A stretch of DNA of 29,314 nucleotides from NCBI GenBank assembly GCA_049999805.1, contig JBNGIO010006108.1, positions 85,033 through 114,346 on the forward strand. The letters run 5' to 3'. The stretch is from Folioceros fuciformis. Taxonomy: Eukaryota; Anthocerotophyta; Anthocerotopsida; Anthocerotales. Position 1 is the first letter of the stretch; each line of letters opens with the position of its first letter. The translations under genes were made by a program, and so were the position numbers. Of the stretch, positions 1 through 10,200 are shown piece after piece. A model generated the notes under the pieces. That model saw only the letters and a list, made by a program, of their open reading frames with translations, had not been told where the DNA came from and searched no databases.

Positions 1-1038
1 ACCTTCAACGGGGGCAGGGATAGGGGAAACAGGAGCAGGACCTTCAACAGCGGGAGAAGGGGCCAGGGGTCCGGGAGCGGGTGCGGGGGCGAAGAGGGCA
101 GGAGGAATGAGCACGGAGTCAATGGCGTAGATGGCTGCGGGATTCTTATCCGTGACAGTGGTCTGCACTGTAGCGTTGTTGATGCCGCCCTGAAGCACAA
201 CCTGGCCTGCAATGGTGCTGACGAAGAGACTGTAGGTGGAAATGGTAGTCTCCTCTCCGTTATCCTGCTGCAGCTGGGCTTGAGACAGATACTTGGACAG
301 GACGTGGAACTTGAGCACAAGCGTCGCCTGGTCGGCAGTGAGAGTAGCAAGCGTGCTCTGCACCTCGTTGAAGGCTAAATCAGTGGGGGCAAAGAGCGTC
401 AACCCTGTAGCAGCAAGCTCCTGCACCGCAGACTCGAGGCTATACTGCTTGAGCAGCGAGAGGAGCGTGTTGTACTTGCCTCCTTGGACCAAAGCCTCGG
501 TGATGTTCGTAAGGGCCGCCTGCTGCAGCCCGACGGGGAAGATGAAATTGCTGACCTGGAAGACCGAGATGTTGTAGCCCTGCTGGGTGATGTTGGTGAC
601 GATGGTGGCGTTGGGAGTATTTCCCCCAGGAACTCCCAGACCCACAGAGCCATCAGCCTGGTCCGTGATGTTGATATACCCGAAGAGGCCCTGAGCCCGC
701 CCTGTACTCTGGTAGAGAGTCGCCACCTCGGTCGTCTTGTTGGGGAGGTTCCGGATTTCGTCGTAAGAGAAGGCTTGCAACGCGGAGTGGTAGCGCAGAA
801 CGTCCGCCACCTCAGAGCTGGTCAAGCCTGAGCCAGAGAGCCCGCCAACCCCACCGTTGCTCACCACGAAGAGCGCCACCGAGTTTTGCTGGTCGATCTC
901 GGACGCAACCTCCGTACTGTTCAGCAGCTGAACGAAGGATGAAAAGTCGGGAAACGGCTGCAGCACCTGCAACACGTCCAGGGCGGACACCGCCCCGAGC
1001 AGCAGCGCAGCGACTAGGAGCTGCACCTGGAACCTCAT
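1..1038 (-). CDS. Fasciclin-like arabinogalactan protein, 3' end off the window
   Basis: A single open frame of 346 codons starts at the ATG at 1036-1038 and leaves the left edge without a stop or intron. Residues 1-20 (MRFQVQLLVAALLLGAVSAL) form a signal peptide. Two fasciclin (FAS1) domains follow, at about 25-165 and 170-315. The second carries the H1-like core LTLFAPTDLAF and ends IYAIDSVLIPPALF. The tail begins the AP-rich arabinogalactan glycomodule (APAPAPGPLAPSPA) and is cut by the window edge, so a GPI-anchor signal cannot be seen. About eight N-x-S/T sequons are present. Known for the family: cell-surface/wall glycoproteins, heavily O-glycosylated on hydroxyproline, with roles in adhesion and wall organisation. 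Many plant members are intronless, as here. The subgroup and any orthologue are not assignable from this fragment. Confidence 0.92.
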   Translation of the reverse strand, partial: MRFQVQLLVAALLLGAVSALDVLQVLQPFPDFSSFVQLLNSTEVASEIDQQNSVALFVVSNGGVGGLSGSGLTSSEVADVLRYHSALQAFSYDEIRNLPNKTTEVATLYQSTGRAQGLFGYINITDQADGSVGLGVPGGNTPNATIVTNITQQGYNISVFQVSNFIFPVGLQQAALTNITEALVQGGKYNTLLSLLKQYSLESAVQELAATGLTLFAPTDLAFNEVQSTLATLTADQATLVLKFHVLSKYLSQAQLQQDNGEETTISTYSLFVSTIAGQVVLQGGINNATVQTTVTDKNPAAIYAIDSVLIPPALFAPAPAPGPLAPSPAVEGPAPVSPIPAPVEG

Positions 1039-2024
1039 TTTGCTGCGAGCAGAGACACAAGCAAACGAGAGGCGATCCGTCAGTCCCCCTCCCCGGAGAG
1101 ACCTCCAGGCAAACTCAGTGAGTAAAAACAATCAATTCGGGACAATGCAGGCACCCTGCAGCTCCTGGAGACATGCAGGACAGAAGTGAGCAGAGCAGGC
1201 AGAGAGGGGCAGAGTGAGCCGGGGGCAGGGCAACGGATCTCACACTAGAGTAGGGTTGGATCTGGCGATGCAGCTAGCTCCCGCGGAGCCCCGATCGCCG
1301 CCTGCGAGAGGAAGCGAGGCAGCGTGCTTTCTTGCGCGGCGCGTCGAAGGAGCTGGAGAAAAAAGAGAAGAAGCAGGTAGACTGATGTTGCGAGCGCGGA
1401 GGGGCTTAAGAAGCGCGGGGAGCTTGAGTGGTACCATTGGCGGAGGCTAACCGGCGGTCGCGGACCGCCCGTCGCTACGTCTTGCGGTCCGTTGGCCTGA
1501 CACCTGGTGCCTGCTGTTTATTAGCTGTGCTGTGTTTTGGCTTGGCAGGCCCGTGTCCCGCAAAATTACACCCTTCAACGTCTATCCGCCGCACATTTAC
1601 GATACCTACCGCGCCGCGTCCATGGCATTATCGGGCGGGATGCAAGTGTTGTGTTTCGACACATCTGATTTTACTCCTGATTTATGCCGATTCTCGAGGA
1701 TGCAAACTGGCCACGCCTGGCAAAGCCATCCCCATGCATGCACCCGGTGGCTCCGGGACTCCATTCTACTACACACCAGAACGTCGTCTTCAAGCCTTGC
1801 CATGCCTTGCAGGGCTCGCTAGCTCTGCTTTGATTTGGCAAGTAGAGATAGAGAGAGAGAAAGGGAGTGTTAGTGTAAGTAATGAGAGAGTGTGGAAACG
1901 TTCGTGGAGGGGGTGAAGTGAAGGCCAGGACACTCCCCTGCCTGCCAGATGAGACAAGGCAGACTAGACTACAGATACATAGACCTAGGACAGCACAGTC
2001 CATCCATGTTCCAGGAGGGCGGGC

Positions 2025-2072
2025 GAGGAGGAGGAGGAGGAGGAGGACGAGGACGAGGACGAGGACGAGGAT
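2025..2072. repeat. Trinucleotide/hexanucleotide microsatellite (GAG)n then (GACGAG)n
   Basis: A purine-rich run of GAG triplets passes directly into about four GACGAG hexamers. The periods are multiples of three, so both strands stay open and translate as Arg- or Ser/Leu-rich strings. I do not read this as coding. Confidence 0.9.
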
Positions 2073-2127
2073 TTGAGTTTGAGGAGTGTCAGAAGGCAGA
2101 ACGGTAATGTGGGTAGCGGCCATGTGC

Positions 2128-2154
2128 GCAGTGCGGTGCAGTGCAGTGCAGTGC
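2128..2154. repeat. Pentanucleotide array (GCAGT)n
   Basis: About five units of GCAGT with one GCGGT variant. It is one of several 5-bp arrays in this spacer. Confidence 0.85.
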
Positions 2155-2237
2155 GAGGCAGAGAAGGGAAGGGCACGGCAAGGGGAGGCAGGTCTGAGGC
2201 AGGTCTGCAACGGGCTCCGTGGCCATGGAGCCAGCCT

Positions 2238-2255
2238 GGGTTGGGTTGGGTTGGG
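2238..2255 (+). repeat. GGGTT array, canonical G-quadruplex motif
   Basis: Four GGG tracts are separated by TT, giving a perfect two-base-loop G-quadruplex consensus on the plus strand. It resembles telomere repeats but lacks the A of plant TTTAGGG and is only four units long. Confidence 0.85.
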
Positions 2256-2316
2256 CTGTGCCTGCTTTGTTGACGGGCCACGGTCACAATAGTGTCCCAC
2301 CACCACGCAGGGTGCC

Positions 2317-2337
2317 GGGCCGGGTCCGGGGCCGGGG
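2317..2337 (+). repeat. Second G-quadruplex motif
   Basis: Four G tracts (3, 3, 4, 4 long) are separated by CC or TCC, about 60 bp after the GGGTT array and on the same strand. Confidence 0.75.
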
Positions 2338-2720
2338 CCTGCGCCTGTGTCCAGGCCGGTTTCGGTGCCGGTATCTCTGGGGACTGTGTTCGGTATTCGA
2401 TCATTGCCGGGGGCCTGCATTCACTCGCAGGCCGGAGCCCGGGTCTGTGATCGCGCCGGAACGCCTCCCCTATTAACTCCACTCGACCGTTGCTAGCCTG
2501 GCCTGGCCGGCCGAAAGATGAGAGTTCCATGCACGATGCACATGGCTGGCTGGAGCGCTGTAAAGCACCCTACGTACATACACCTTGGTGGAGTGTGCAC
2601 ATTACCATTACCGCTCAGTACGACTACTACTGCAAGCTTCTTTCTTCTTATTTCACACTCCAGCCTACTGCGCAGGCTGCGCCCAACATGCTACGGCTAT
2701 TGCTCTCTCGTGAGCAGTCG

Positions 2721-2762
2721 AGTGGAGTGGAGTGGAGTTGCAGGGAGTCGAGTCGAGTCGTG
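2721..2762. repeat. Pentanucleotide arrays (AGTGG)n and (AGTCG)n
   Basis: About four GGAGT-type units, a short interruption, then about four CGAGT-type units. The two arrays differ by one base per unit and may share an origin. Confidence 0.85.
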
Positions 2763-2976
2763 TCGGATCGTCCCTTCATGCAGCAGGCATCTCGGCTTCT
2801 CGAGACTGCGCGTATGAAGGAGGATCCTGCCAATGCCGTGGCCGTTGCCGTTTCCGTTGCATCGCTGTCTTCCGTGGCTGTTCTCCCACGGGGCGTGTTC
2901 CAAAGTTGGTTTCACCCACGAACAGGTGTGGTGAGTGAGGTCAGCCGGCAGTGGGTGTTGCAGAATCCTGAAGTGG

Positions 2977-2999
2977 ACGAGACGAGACGAGACGAGACG
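2977..2999. repeat. Pentanucleotide array (ACGAG)n
   Basis: About 4.6 units of ACGAG. Confidence 0.85.
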
Positions 3000-4153
3000 T
3001 CCGTCTCCTGATAAGTTAGGGAGAGAAACAGAGAGCAGACTGGGCCAGGCCAGACCCAGCGAAAGGTAAAAGAAGAGAAAGGGAAACTGCTTCTTTTAAG
3101 TATGCATGCATGTACACACATTACATGGGATGCATTCAGGTATGAAGCGACGAGGCCTCGGGAAACGAGGGGTCCTGGACAAGGCAGACGTCTGCTGAAT
3201 CAGCGCCTAGACACACATTCCTCGATTGGACAAGAAGCCGCCCCTCAAGGCCGCACCTCATGTGCGTGCAGAAGTCGAGATCATGGATGCCAGTGATCAG
3301 ATCAGGTTGCGGCAGCGCCTCCCATGTATCCCTTTGCATACGTATCACAAGACAGCCACACCCAGCCCAGGCTCTCAGCACACGGATGAAACAGCTGGAT
3401 TCAAGGAAAGGAAAGTCCCTGGAGCCATGCCCCCCACCCTTCGTGGTGACTCTCTGGTTGCAGAGCAGCCAAGCCTCCTCTGACTTGCCGGGAAACGCCG
3501 TACTCAATAGTGTCACACAGCTTGTGGACTGGAACCATAATGGATGTACATGTGTGCACCTCTTCTGCACCTCCGGTGATCGCCCAATTTACGGATGTCC
3601 AGATCATCACACATCCACATTTACAATCTGTGAACAGCTGTGAGGTCACAGGCATGTCAGGCGTGACAACTTGTATCAACCTTCCATCACTTTCTTCCCA
3701 TATGCCTCTCTACATCTAATGTGCAATCGATACCAACCATGCCATCCCCCTGTCATCCAGAGTGAACTCACCAGCCAACTGTGTCTTCAGGTGGGAAGGA
3801 AACGCCACCGCTTAGAGATCAATCTACTCATTCCATAAAACAGACAACAAACTAAGCACGCCCCGCTCCAACAAAACGAAACCCTACGAGCGTGCTCTGC
3901 CCCTGTCCGTACACGAGGAAAATGTACACAAGTACTCGACCGTAGGCAGCTCTATATCTCACGAATCCCGAGTCAATAATCAGAAACGCATAGGCCAGTG
4001 AGTAACTCAACCGCACCTAGGGCGTTATCCAGCTGTACAAAAAGATTAGCACCCCCCTAACCAAAAGAATGGTGTGAAGCTGTCAGTGTCCCGTAAAACC
4101 CCGTAACCCTTTGTCACTCCCCACTCCTCCCTCTCCCCCGGTCCAGTCGCACG

Positions 4154-5500
4154 TCACATGACATTGCAGTTTCCTGGAATCCCAGGTAGCCCTCCCTCTC
4201 CCGCCAGCTCAGAAATCCTGAAAAACAGAACAAACATCGCAACTTCAGTTCCCGCACTTATGCAGCGGGACATGTGTGATCTTAGCCTACGGACATGACC
4301 GGGGAGAGAGAACATACAATGGCAGCCCGTCCTCCCCAAGTTCCAAGCCGGGAGCCAGTTCCCTGATGATGTCGCTAGGAGGTTGTCCACAGTCTTGCAT
4401 GTGTTGCATCAGATCAACGATTTTGTGAAAGTCTTCTGGTGTGCTCTCATAGATGGCGCAAAGCTGCTTGATAAGCTCATATTGCCTGGCATAGCGAGCA
4501 TAATCTTCGCGGCTCAAACGTGATTCATTGTCCCGCAACCACTGTGGGTACCTTTCACCGATCTCCTTCATCGGTTCGTGAAGAACCTCCTTGGACAGCA
4601 GTTGACGCATCATCGTGTCCATGATCCCGCTCATGTCCTACACAACAATCACACTCCATCAGCCTTCCCACTACTCTATACGCTTTTTACTCTACACAAA
4701 AAGCCGTCAAGCATGTGCAGCTACACTACTACATTGTGCCACGAGCCATGACAAATTGCCTGCTCGGAATTTACCTCAGCGCTTCCAAGGTCTTCAAACT
4801 GCTTCACAAGACTGTCAACCAACTCATCTCCCAGAGCCCCCTCATCTTTTGTAGAATGGATGTTCTCCACGGTCTGCTTTGTCTCATCCCTTAGTTTCTC
4901 CAACGTCGCTCTCTGATCAGATGCAGAGGAAGCTTTTGCCTTCCTGGAAGAACGATTTCCCCCTGTTTTGGAGGCTCCTCCCTTTCGGATGGAGGATTTT
5001 TTCTTCAGCTCAGGTAAGCCCAGCCCCAAACCTTGCCCTAAAGTACCTGCCTCTTTGCCGACAGAACCCCCTGCTTCCTTGATACTGGCTTCTTTCCCGC
5101 TTGTTGAGCTGTCCGCACAAAACAGACGACAAGCGTCGTACATCAATCACACCCATGCCACGATCCACGCATGTGAGGGATCCGCAGCGGCGACAGGCAA
5201 CCCAGGTTCTACAACCTTGAGAATAACGGGGAGCTCGAGGAAATCCTTACGTGGAAGCTTTCGTATTGGACTCGACCTTCTGAAACTCGTCCAAAACACC
5301 TGTAACGTAAGAAGGACAGAATCGTGAATTCTTCAGCTCGTTATGCAGAGGCTCGCCAGATCCGCCACCAAGGGACGGTATGCGATCCAACACGACCCGG
5401 AATGCAACATATGGGAAGGCGAAGGAACATGAGAAGCAAACTCACTGTCAAGAAAGTCATCGAAATCCTCCACCGCTTCAGCTCCGTGTTCTCCTGCCAT
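4154..5500 (-). CDS. PEX19: Peroxisome biogenesis protein 19 (PEX19)
   Basis: Five exons: 5500-5446, 5299-5251, 5108-4775, 4637-4318 and 4217-4154. They join in phase to 822 nt (273 aa). All introns are GT-AG. PEX19 is the cytosolic chaperone and import receptor for peroxisomal membrane proteins and docks on PEX3. The N-terminus holds the PEX3-binding helix (FDDFLDSVLDEFQKV, about residues 13-27). A QGLGLGLPELKKK block follows, as in plant PEX19. Next comes the C-terminal helical cargo domain, with VKQFEDLGSAE, LLSKEVLHEPMKEIGERYP and CGQPPSDIIRELAPGLELG. The last exon adds a Gly-rich tail ending CNVM, a CaaX farnesylation box. The start at 5500 fits the usual MA- beginning; an upstream in-frame ATG at 5536 would add 12 residues. 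The gene is divergent from the Psb27-H2 gene. Confidence 0.95.
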
Positions 5501-5892
5501 GGCCAAACCTTGTACCGCAGCAAATCCACGAAACACGCGGTGAACAGGGAGTGCTCACAGGTCCGGAATGGCAGCTGAGAGCAACGCGGCAGTCCCCATA
5601 CTGCAACCTATATGGGATGTGTTCGAGCCACGGCCATCTCGGCGCAAACCTTGCCCTCTCGTCCACGCGAAGACTGTATTTGGGGACAAATCGGCTTGCC
5701 GTTTCTAGTCCATAAACCTATCCAGTTCGTTGGTTCACATTCGTGGCATTACGAAGGAGGCTTTTGTTTCTTTGAACGAGGAACAAGTTCTTTCAGTATA
5801 ACGCTGAGAGAATCTTGGCTTAGTTTGATGTTGCGAATCGCATGAGGGTGCTGGATACGAGAGGAGTTGAAGGGAGGCAGGCAACCAGGGCC
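5501..5892. promoter_or_regulatory. Shared divergent promoter of PEX19 and the Psb27-H2 gene
   Basis: Only 392 bp separate the two start codons, which point away from each other, so both 5' UTRs and both promoters must lie here. No clear TATA box was identified. That this is one bidirectional promoter is an inference from spacing alone. Confidence 0.55.
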
Positions 5893-6743
5893 ATGAGCAC
5901 GTTACAACAGCTTGCTCACTGGGGGGGATTGTCTCTGCGTCCCCGCCCTTGCCACACATCTCGACGCTGCTCTGACGCTGGTAACACTTGCTCAAATTTT
6001 GATTTCACACCGAGCGTGCCGCTTTCGTATTGCCTAACACTCACTTTCGTATTACCTATCGGGCAGGGATATTTCCGGTGCAATGTGCCAGCAGATCCAA
6101 GCAAATCAACTGCAGAGCGCGTGCTCCGGGGGGTGGCCATCCGTCACCTGTTGACACCTCAGGGCGACTATGTCGCAGGTCTTTTAGCTGCTCGTTAATT
6201 CTCTCCTTCGCATCTCTGCTACCTGCGCCGTGGCAGACAAGCTACGCGGCCGAAGAGGCTGCAGCATCCAAGGAGAGTCTGGGGACAACCGTTCTGGACA
6301 GTGTATTATCGTTTTTCGATTCCGAGGAAGCTACAAAGAGTGGGAGGAAGTTGCCTAAGAGTTACCTACAAAATGCAAGGGAGGTGGTTAAGACACTGCG
6401 GAGTTCCGTGGATGCGGAGTACACAGATGCTGCGACATTCAGGAGGAACGCTGACTCTGCAAAGGAGGCTATACGGAACTATGTACAAAATTGGAGAGGA
6501 GACAAGGCTATGGCCAAGGAGGTAGGATCATTTAAGCGGCTTTCTGGATTCATGCATCGTCGCGCCGTCCACTCAATCTAGGTACCCCTGACATTGCTTT
6601 TGCAGGAGTCCTACTTGGCCATAGAACGCGTCTTGCGCGTTCTTGGAACATTTTACCAGAAGAAGGGACCGAATGCTCAATTGTCACAAGACGTCAAATC
6701 TCGTATTCTTGACGACCTTAGTATCGCAGATGCTGCTCTCTAG
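5893..6743 (+). CDS. Psb27-H2/LPA19-type thylakoid lumen photosystem II assembly factor
   Basis: Three exons, 5893-5980, 6067-6521 and 6606-6743, join in phase to 681 nt (226 aa). The first ~60 residues are a Ser/Arg-rich chloroplast transit peptide. A twin-arginine plus hydrophobic segment (RRSFSCSLILSFASLL, from residue 66) ending TSYA gives a lumen-targeting signal, with cleavage probably near residue 90. The mature part is the four-helix Psb27 fold: LPKSYLQNAREVVKTLRSSV, then FRRNADSAKEAIRNYVQNWRG, then the ESYLAIERVLRVLGTFY helix. The SFFDSEEATKSG motif matches the Arabidopsis LPA19 (Psb27-H2) branch rather than Psb27-H1. In that branch the protein helps C-terminal processing of the D1 precursor during PSII assembly. 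The start at 5893 was chosen because the spliced frame gives a plausible transit peptide. An unspliced ATG at 6030 is the alternative. Confidence 0.9.
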
Positions 6744-7210
6744 ATGTTTTCCTGGTTCATTTCTCTCGTGCTCACGCGTAGTAGAGGAAGGTTCAAGAGT
6801 TGCTAAACGGATTCTCGGTCATGGACCATAATTCCCATCTTCCACGCTGTCTACAAGCGCACAGGACAGTGCTCAACCAAATGTGGCTGAATCGTACCAC
6901 AAGCCATGCCATTCATGTAAAAAGGGAACATTCCCATCAAACTGCAGACACTTGCGATCAATCTAAGCCACAGAAATAATCTGTTCCTAACTGATGCCGG
7001 AAACGAGGGCCCTACAAATCGGCCGGCCATCCCCTTACCCTACCCCACCTACAAAAAAACGCTATATGGTCCAATGTCTTCTTTCGCTTGTGACCTGCTA
7101 GCAATCCGCTCTTCTAATTAATAGCTCCGGTAGCAGCTCATCGACGTCCCCACAACAAGACTATATCCGACCACACCACATCTCTACGTCGCAGTTCCCT
7201 GAATCATAAC
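6744..7210. other. Spacer between converging 3' ends
   Basis: This holds the 3' UTRs of the Psb27-H2 gene (plus) and clathrin heavy chain (minus), which converge here. No other feature seen. Confidence 0.6.
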
Positions 7211-10200
7211 CTAATAACCACCCATAGGTGGCATGCCATAAGCTGGTATACCAGCAGGCATATATGCAGGCATACCCCCGTCGTACCCTCCACCCATGCC
7301 CGGCACGGGTGGAGCAGGCAATGCCAAGGGTAGAAGTTGTGCGTACATGTTCTGTATCAATGATCCGCCAGAGTTAGAGAGGGGAGATGTGCAAACAGGT
7401 TCTACTAGAAAACCCAAAACATGTCAGGGGCAAACACTTTACCTGCTGAGCCACCAAATCTTTCTCATCAGCTTCTTTGGATTTGACCTCTGCTTGGGAT
7501 TCTAACTTATCTTTCACAAGGTCGTCAACCTTACCTGTGTACTCTCTCAAGAACTGCAAAGACCAGAGCAAAGGTTCAGTCAGTAGGATCAATATACCGG
7601 ATTGGGCAGTCAGCCCTCAAGCAATAATCCAAGTTCACGACACTAACCTGCAAAATAAATGGGAAAGCAAAGTCGAGCATGTTGTTCAGCCAGGCAAGCT
7701 CCAAAGCAACATCTGCCCGTATCAAATCGTAGCATGTATACAAGCAAGATGCAAAGCACTCCTTCTTTCCCTGCACGGCAAAAATCAAGTTTTCCAGCAA
7801 TAAGAATCCCTCCGAGGACCAATCCCGCGACCTCCAGTTAACCAGGAATAGCACGGTCCAACACACCTGCTCGACAAAGAACGTTAGCAACTCTTCAGCA
7901 AGATCTCTGTCACCCGATTGCGAAACTGTTTCCATTGCATCTTTGTACAAGTTGTCCTTCTTTGACAGAGCAACCGATTGCCTCCATCTTCCTGCTTTCT
8001 TATAAATGAATGCGGCGATTCTCCGGAACTCCAGGAGCTCATGCTTTTCCACCTGGTAGCACGCACCAGTTGTCAACATCGCAACTTCAAACAAAGCAAA
8101 TACAAAGGTCAATGTGATCCGCCGGAACAGCTCAGAAGCGAAGAAATACCCTTTGAGCTAAAGATATCTGATCGAAGTTATCATAAAGGTCAATAGATTC
8201 CCTAAGGCGGTCGAAGTCCTCCTCTTCAATGTAAAGGCCATTCAGGGCCTCATTCACTGCACTGACATTGTTGCTTTGGATTGCTACCATGTAGGGCTTG
8301 ATGAGGGGAAGATGCTTCTCCTGGAACAAAATGGTCGTTTCTGCGTTAGGGCAATCACACAAGAACGAAAAGAAGACGAAGCTATGTTCATCCTGAAAGG
8401 AAAGGTGTTAAGTGGGCAAACCAAAACCAAGCCAACAACAACATCGAGTGCAGCACACAGTGTCAGTTATTCAAGGTGCAGGCATTTCCCTTGATTTCTC
8501 GTCTCACCTTGCGCAGAATGTCCACAACTCGAGTGTGGTCAACTCGAGAAGCTAACACATTCAGGAGATCATTGATAAGGTCTGGATGCTCATTCAAGTA
8601 GAATTGAACAGACCTGTAATACAGCTCCACGTTTGCAACCTTCACAGAGACATCCTTGAACTGCATATGCTCCCATGCCTCAGGCGAGTGGTTCATGATG
8701 GTGGCTGCTGCATTGTCAAACTCATCATATTGGATATAAAGATATGTTAGCTCTTTCCAGTGTTGCTGTTCCTCACATACACGAATCAATTTCGGAATGT
8801 TGATTCTTGTGGAGAAGAGTTTCAGGTGCTCCATGAGCTTCTCATGACGATATCTTGCATACAATGTCCCCAACTCGGTAAAGATGCCCATGTGAGCACG
8901 CTCAAGACCAAGTCCACTTTCCATAAGAGTAATGAGTTCTGAAAAGTGTCCCCTGTTTTGATAGTAGCTACTGACTTCCTCCAAATCATCAACCTATTCA
9001 CATCCAGGGTTGTTGTAATTCTTGTTAGGCGACATAAAGATCAAAGGAAGTGATACACCAAGAAAGCTGTAGAACATATAAAACAAGTGAGACAGAGCCG
9101 ATGGTCCTACCTGAACAATAATGTTGAGACCACATTGTTGGGCCAGTCTGAACTCCTCAGCATCCACACAAGCAAAGCATACTTCTTTCCAGGTCCGGGA
9201 GCTGTTTGCCTTGCGGGCAGCCTCCACAGCTCCTTGGAACTGAAGGAGTTTCACAAGTGTACTAGCAAGTCGAGCCCAGTTTGATATGTGAGTGAAGATA
9301 ATCTTAGCAGCTTCATACAGGGCTTCATCAAATAACCGGTCACCCACAGTCTGGAGGTTGGCAACATTGGGCTGCACGATAAATTCTTCAATCTCTCCAA
9401 GCTTATCTATCTTGGCATAGGCATAGATCAATTCTGAGTCCACTCTAGGCTCCTTCACCTTCTTGCGGACCATCAGCAAGTACTTCACAAGATCCTCATA
9501 GGCATTGACTTGCTCAGCAGCTCTGATAACTTCCACAAACTGAGTAGCATCATTAGCCCGGATGAATGACTCGATTGCGTCACTAACCAAGCCTTCTCTC
9601 AATTGTGCTTTGCCCACTTGACTCCATACGTCATCCTCCTCTACACGAGAGGCAAACTCAACAGCTCGATCGATGCTCTTAATGTTGTCAAGGAGAACAT
9701 TAACTGCTTGTACATTAAGGTTGAACTTTTTGAAAATGGCAAACGCTTCCTCAAACAGATCAGATCCCACGGCAATCTCCCCGACTGCAGGTCCATCAAA
9801 GTTGTCAAGGCGGTTAACATAGTCCATGACCCTTGATTTGTCCGCCTTAATGGCAGTGAGTATAAGAAGATTCTGAAGGTTGGGATTGCCACTGAAAGCT
9901 GAATTTTGCAAGACAATTTTCTCCAGCAACTCGATCAGTTCATGAGGCAAATCAGCAGTCATGAAAGCCTTAACAGTAGCAGACACCTGCTCTGGATTCC
10001 GGCTTTCTGGAAGTGCAGTGGAAACAACTTGATCGATAAGTTGTCTCCTGAAGGGGTTCTCTGGATCGAGCACTTTGGCCCATAGATCAGATTCCATACG
10101 TTCCACAACATACCTGTAGGAGAAAGCCATCCATCAAGCGATCAGAAGACATAGACCCAAGACATAGGACAAGGAACACTGAGAAACTACACACACTTTG

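Larger units (their letters stand above)
1039..4153. other. Gene-free spacer between FLA 5' end and PEX19 3' end
   Basis: No convincing gene was found on either strand. The part nearest 1039 should hold the promoter and leader of the fasciclin gene, and the part nearest 4153 the 3' UTR of PEX19. From 1.85 to 3.0 kb the DNA is dominated by short tandem repeats (listed separately), whose stop-free frames give long but low-complexity translations. A GA-rich run lies at 1847-1867. The stretch from 3.1 to 4.1 kb is ordinary unique sequence in which I see nothing. Confidence 0.6.

Noticed and set aside
2238-2255. Interstitial telomere repeat
   Set aside because: The unit is GGGTT, not the plant TTTAGGG, and there are only four units.
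1671-2530. Long minus-strand frames of 181 and 249 codons upstream of the fasciclin gene
   Set aside because: Low-complexity translations of GC-rich and microsatellite DNA, mutually overlapping, without recognisable domains or splice structure.
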